Assembly (NCBI GenBank): GCA_023630585.1
Contig: CM042552.1
Location: 2,121,501 to 2,185,500 of the forward strand
Reading direction: 5' to 3'
DNA from: Cranoglanis bouderius
Taxonomy: Eukaryota > Chordata > Actinopteri > Siluriformes > Cranoglanididae
Length of the DNA: 64,000 nucleotides
In this document: positions 60,301 to 64,000 of the stretch, piece by piece
Position numbering within the stretch: position 1 is the first letter of the stretch
Layout: each line of letters starts with the position of its first letter
Notes under the pieces: model-generated
Seen by the model: the letters and a program-made list of their open reading frames with translations, nothing else
Database searches by the model: none
Told to the model about the DNA's origin: nothing
Made by a program: the position numbers and the translations under genes

Positions 60301-60421
60301 CAAATCAGAGGACTTTGAGAATGTAGACCCCACCCCCAACACCATGTTCCCGCCCAGCTGCCCACAAGGAAAATCCCCAGCTCTAGGGTTCATGCCGGAC
60401 AATTCTATGGACTGCCTATAG
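55832..60421 (+). CDS. asf1b: Histone chaperone Asf1b, complete four-exon gene
   Basis: Exons 55832-55940, 58565-58680, 59087-59263 and 60230-60421 join to 594 nt, 197 residues plus TAG. Asf1 binds the H3-H4 dimer and passes it to CAF-1 and HIRA for nucleosome assembly. The immunoglobulin-like core is fully conserved: NPSPFCNPFQFEITFE, DLEWKIIYVGSAESEEYD, VGPVPAGRHMFVFQADAPN, GVTVVLITCTYRGQEFIR with Val94, the key H3-contact residue, and YYVNNEYTD. The start is the only ATG giving MAKVQVLNV. The C-tail (about residues 156-197, from 'TIVDKSED' to MPDNSMDCL) is short and unlike the Asf1a tail, which favours asf1b. All splice sites are GT-AG, but the exon 2 donor (CAG-GTTGTGG) is weak. The gene lies about 1.3 kb after C3, same strand. 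Confidence 0.96.
55978..57560. repeat. 1.6-kb polypurine satellite in asf1b intron 1
   Basis: Almost only A and G on the + strand. The first half is GAAAGA/GATAAGAAAGA-rich; the second half is a higher-order array of about 50-60 bp units of the form 'ataaggagtgacaggggga' plus a GA run of variable length, repeated about 15 times. Its 550-codon minus-strand frames are Ser/Leu strings produced by the repeat and are not genes. Confidence 0.93.
57561..58564. other. asf1b: asf1b intron 1, second half
   Basis: Unique-looking sequence. A 57690-57860 part with repeated 'atgcgcat' motifs may be a relic repeat; no gene seen. Confidence 0.4.
59421..59964. mobile_element. Non-autonomous hAT-like transposon in asf1b intron 3
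   Basis: Ends TAGAGG and CCTCTA. Further inside, 'aaccgat' and 'atcggtt'-type motifs mirror each other. The 8 bp before (GTCTGGAT) and after (ATCTGGAT) match at 7 of 8 positions, a hAT-type target duplication. 544 bp with no transposase. Confidence 0.78.
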
Positions 60422-61424
60422 ACACACACACACACACAGAGTGTTTGATCAGAATGATCTCTCAGCGCTTACATTTATTCATGCATACACACATTTGGTT
60501 GGACTCTCAGCACTTACAAGATGATTTTGGATGCACTTCTCCTCCTGAACACAGGGCAGCAGTGAAGGAAAACACACACACACAGACACCATGCTGCTCT
60601 AAAGCTCACCAGCATGAATGTTATTTCTGCAAGTAAGACATGTTCTTGGATCAGCATTCTTCTTAACCCAGTCACTGCCCTCTGATGTCATCACTGTGCG
60701 CCTCTAACTCCGCCCACTCCAAGCCCACTGAAGATACAGCTCTGTGTGTAGCTCTGCCTTGTAGCTCATAAAATTAATTAAGCAAAATGAAATGACGAAA
60801 TATTGACCTGCAGTTAAGTGTTACGCTCAAATAATAGCAACAGGATCAATAATAGTTAGACCTTATGCGTAGCTACTTTAGAAGGTGTCTAAAGGTTTCC
60901 TCTAAAATTTGATGTCTGTTTTCAAAGACATTGAATAGACAATAGACAGCATTGAATAGACGTAATTCTCTCTTCTTTTTTTTTTTTTTTTTTTTTTAAA
61001 CACATAATCTGTATGTTAAAATTGAAATATGTAGTGTGTGTGTGTGTGTGTGTTATTCCTAAAGTCAATAACTGTGACACATTTCCCTGTACTGAGGAGG
61101 AAAAAAATAGCAAACCCCCCTTGGACTAACGGCGCATTACAGCATAATTATAACACAGAACCTGTACATAAGGTGACGGTTGCAGTTCACAGTCTGGCCT
61201 CAGGGGGGTGCTGCAGAACAACTCGCACCCTACAGGAAGTGTAGACCAGAGCTCAGAGTTTCACAGCCCTCAAGCATCTTGTGTGACCTTCCTGTGGTCT
61301 AAAGGCACTTGTTGGGGCTTTCAACAACTTAAACAACTTTCCATTCTTTTCTCAGTACAGGAAATGTGTCACTGTAATAATAAGAGCTTAGATTTGGAAA
61401 GAAAATACTTGAACAAAATTAGCA
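60422..61424. other. asf1b: asf1b 3' UTR and downstream DNA
   Basis: CA repeats follow the stop (60422-60438; 60574-60586), then a poly(T) at 60978-60998 and a TG tract at 61035-61053. No AATAAA appears close to the stop; the first clear one is at 62075-62080. The 3' UTR end is therefore uncertain. Confidence 0.4.
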
Positions 61425-61690
61425 CACTTGCCTCACATCTCCAGGTGCGCAGAGTTTGCATGTTCTCCCCGTGCCTTGGGGGTTTCACTCCGGTTTCCTC
61501 CACCGGTCCAAAGACATGCCTTGTAATTGCCGTTTCCAAATTGTCCGTACTGTGTGAATGTGCCCTGTGATGGGCTGGCAACCCGTCCAGGGTGTCCCCC
61601 ACCGTGTGCCCCGAATCCCCTGGGATAGTCTCCAGGCTCCCCCTGACCCTGTGTAGGATAAGTGGCATGCAAGATGGATGGATATATTTA
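61425..61690 (+). repeat. GGATGGATG-ended interspersed repeat, plus orientation, best preserved copy
   Basis: 'gcagagtttgcatgttctcc', 'gtccaaagacatgccttgta', 'aaattgtccgtactgtgtga' and 'ctccaggctccccctgaccc', ending 'aagatggatggatat'. Confidence 0.75.
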
Positions 61691-62677
61691 TTTTAACTGC
61701 TTGTTCAAATGATTTCAGCTGATACACTAGCTTTTATGTATGGAAACCAACTGGCGCATCTGATGGAAATTTTCAGTCAGCTCCAGAGTGGGAGGAGTCA
61801 GAGGCACACATTGGGGTAAAAATGAATATTGATACAGGAGATCACATTCACTGTTTATGAAGAGAGACTACTTCCAGTGTTTTAGCTCAGAGTTTTGAAT
61901 GGATCTCTGATGCTTAGCTCCATCCTTCCTCTCTCACCTCAGCAAGCAGTGCTGCTATATTTGGGATAGTTACTTTTTGCATTTGTGTTTTTTCTCTCTA
62001 TTTTCTTTTTTTTTTGTTTGTTTTTTCTTGTATAGTTCATTCGAAAATGTAAGAAATGGACAACTGTTGAAGTTAATAAAACAAAATTGATGTATTTGTA
62101 ACACTATACACGGTATACTCATGGTGTAATCGTTCGGCTCTTGAAGCAGTTGAAATCTGGGAGCCTTCACAATCCGAACCTGAACCCGTCGCCGTGTCGT
62201 TGGAAAAGGGGTAGCGTGTATGTGAGGTACTTGTAGCTTGGCAACAGTTGTGAGGGACTTTGGTGTGTTTTACCCTTGATCCACTCATCATTTCATTCAC
62301 CTCGTCTCTCCCTTTACGCTCATCCTCTCCACCTTTTCATGTTTTGTCTTTGTGATGCAGCCTGCATAGAGGGCGTAAACCGGGGCCGGAGCACTGCGTT
62401 CATCTTAATGCTTACAGAGAGTTTGGTGTGACACGCTCGTCACTCGATCTCGATACTAAACTCGCTCCTTCTGAGATGTGAGCTGCGATTAACAAGCCGA
62501 TGTATGAAATATAGGGTTGCATACTTTTCATTATGACAGAATGCAATTCGGTTTTGTTCAAATAGTTAGAAAGTTGAAAAACTGTTAGTTTTGAGGACTG
62601 GTGGGCCACACCTCCTTTACTAAGAGTGATGGGCACAGAGGCCACACCTCCTGCACTGGACACAGAGGTGACTATTC
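61691..62677. other. Intergenic DNA with possible asf1b poly(A) site
   Basis: AATAAA at 62075-62080 is a possible distal signal. At 62600-62675 two imperfect copies of 'gccacacctcct' with GGGCACAGAGG lie in tandem. Nothing else recognised. Confidence 0.35.
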
Positions 62678-62919
62678 CCAGATAGCATACATTTCTGGGC
62701 CAACTGTGGTACATATGGCTCAGTTCTGGCAATGGCAAAGGTCATATGGGCCGTATCTGGCCCTCACACAACAAGCCGGTTTTAGGCTTGTTTTGTCTGG
62801 GCCCACATCTGGCCCAGAAGCCAGCCACATCTGGCCCAGAAGCCAGCCACACTCAGGTTGAGTCATTACCGTCATTCCATACGGTATGTGGGCCAGATGT
62901 CATTTGCTATCTGGGTTCG
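62678..62919. mobile_element. MITE with CCCAGATAGCA inverted ends
   Basis: Left CCCAGATAGCATAC and right TTTGCTATCTGGG are inverted repeats about 240 bp apart. The inside has a 22-bp direct duplication 'acatctggcccagaagccag' (62811-62850) and a 'ggccagatgt' near the right end that mirrors 'acatctggcc'. Confidence 0.68.
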
Positions 62920-63636
62920 TTTTGGCACAAGGTTGTGGATGGAAACAGGAAGTCTGTATAGTTTGTTTTTTGTTGTTTCTTTGGTGAGTTTAAAAAATAG
63001 TCTGCCAAGATTTTGTTTCAGTTATTGCTTGGGAATTATATCCAATCAATTTCCACAGTAAGGGAAAGCGAAGTGCATACAGCATCTCCAATGTACAGAA
63101 CTATTTCTGTTGTAAGATATGTTGCAAAGATAATGGCCATAACAAGTGTTGATGATTAAGAAATGGTGTATTGCAGATACTGCAAAGATATCACTGGTGA
63201 ACTAATTTCCCACGCAGAGACCCTGTCTCCTTCATTGATTTAAATCACAAGTACTGGGATTATATATTTATTTATTTATTTATCAATCACTCCAGGTTGA
63301 TTAATGTTTATACAGGTAGTGCTTATTTTTAATTCCATCTCACACAGCGACACGTTTTATTTCATATTGTATTTTATTTAAAAGTATCTGTACCGTGGCT
63401 TCTCATGAACTCTTGGATAGATACTGTGCTTTTGGATGCCACAATCTACATCTTCATTTATATGTAATTTAAATATGTAATGTTTATGTTCTACTGGTCA
63501 GTTTTGAGACAAGACAGGAATAACAGACCGGAATTTTAATGGCTACAGAATAAAGCTTATATTTTCATTCATTCCGTCATATAAACACACATAAAACACA
63601 CTGTCCTTTCAGGACCCGAGTTTTACTGTTTATATC
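62920..63636. other. Intergenic DNA
   Basis: No gene. A short TTTA tract lies at 63267-63284. Confidence 0.4.
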
Positions 63637-64000
63637 TACACTATACAGCCAAAAGTATGTGCACCTCTGACAATGACATCCATATGTGCTTGCTGAACAT
63701 CCCATTCCAGATTTATTTCCCCTTTGCTGTTATAATAAGCTCCACTCTTCTGGGAAGGCCTTCCACTAGATTTTACAGTGTAGCTGTGGGAATTTGTGCC
63801 ACAAGAGCATTACTGAGGTTGAGGTCAGGTACTGATGTTGGGATGTCGAGGAGGCTCCAGGTCCAGTTCATCCCAAAGGTGTTCAGTGGGGTTGAGGTCA
63901 GGACTCAAGTTCCTCCACCTTCTTCCAACCTTAACACACCATGTCTTCATGGAGCTCGCTTTGTGCACAGGGGCATCGTCAGGCAGGAACAGGTTCGGGC
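63637..64000 (-). mobile_element. Tc1-like element cut by the window end
   Basis: Starts 'acactatacagccaaaagta' and 'tgtgcacctctgacaatgac', the same end as at 29908. Next come 'ttccagttcatcccaaaggt' and 'tgttcagtggggttgaggtc', Tc1-transposase sequence on the minus strand that also occurs, degraded, at 53935-54190. Continues beyond the window. Confidence 0.7.

Overview
The window looks like chromosomal DNA of a ray-finned fish, probably an otophysan such as a catfish. It has vertebrate multi-exon genes with GT-AG introns, AT-rich introns, dense Tc1/mariner and hAT DNA transposons, tRNA- and 5S-derived SINEs, CR1/L2/Rex-like and RTE-like LINE pieces, and long microsatellites. The species call is inference from repeat style and cannot be settled from the sequence alone.

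Two protein-coding genes lie in tandem on the + strand. (1) A complete complement C3 gene runs from 5531 to 54527. I could join 41 exons into a 1643-residue reading frame with no break; exon number, phases and many exon lengths match human C3. The product has a signal peptide, a beta chain of macroglobulin domains, an RQQR beta/alpha processing site, a 76-residue C3a-like anaphylatoxin ending in Ala-Arg, a thioester GCGEQ, CUB/MG8 and a C345C/NTR tail. It is an unusual isotype. The catalytic His of the thioester domain is Ser at exactly the same spacing, two whole disulfide pairs are gone, a new close Cys pair appears in the alpha-prime N-terminus, and the first factor I site is Arg-Thr. (2) asf1b (histone H3-H4 chaperone) has four exons from 55832 to 60421 and 197 residues, with a 1.6 kb polypurine satellite in its first intron.

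Layout: 1-5300 holds retroelement debris (a Ty3/Gypsy integrase piece and two opposed copies of one LINE family). C3 exon 1 is at 5.5 kb, just downstream of a TG microsatellite. Introns 1-34 carry a hAT element, inverted deleted Tc1 copies around exon 2, a Tc1 with intact catalytic residues inserted into a 5S-rRNA-derived SINE, two large and two short LTR-like units, several MITEs and a SINE. Intron 35 (43695-52227) contains a three-layer nest: an older repeat split by a full-length Gmr1-like Ty3/Gypsy element (integrase before reverse transcriptase, dead YLDN active site, 5-bp target duplication, tRNA-Phe primer site) and by a Tc1 pseudogene. The last C3 exons are at 52-54.5 kb, asf1b at 55.8-60.4 kb, and the remainder is mostly interspersed repeats up to a Tc1-like piece cut by the window end.

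C3 is a secreted immune protein and asf1b a nuclear chromatin factor; no functional link between them is implied beyond adjacency. I found no CRISPR, operon-like or prokaryotic feature and no convincing new biochemical system. The strongest leads are the divergent C3 isotype and the Gmr1-type retroelement.
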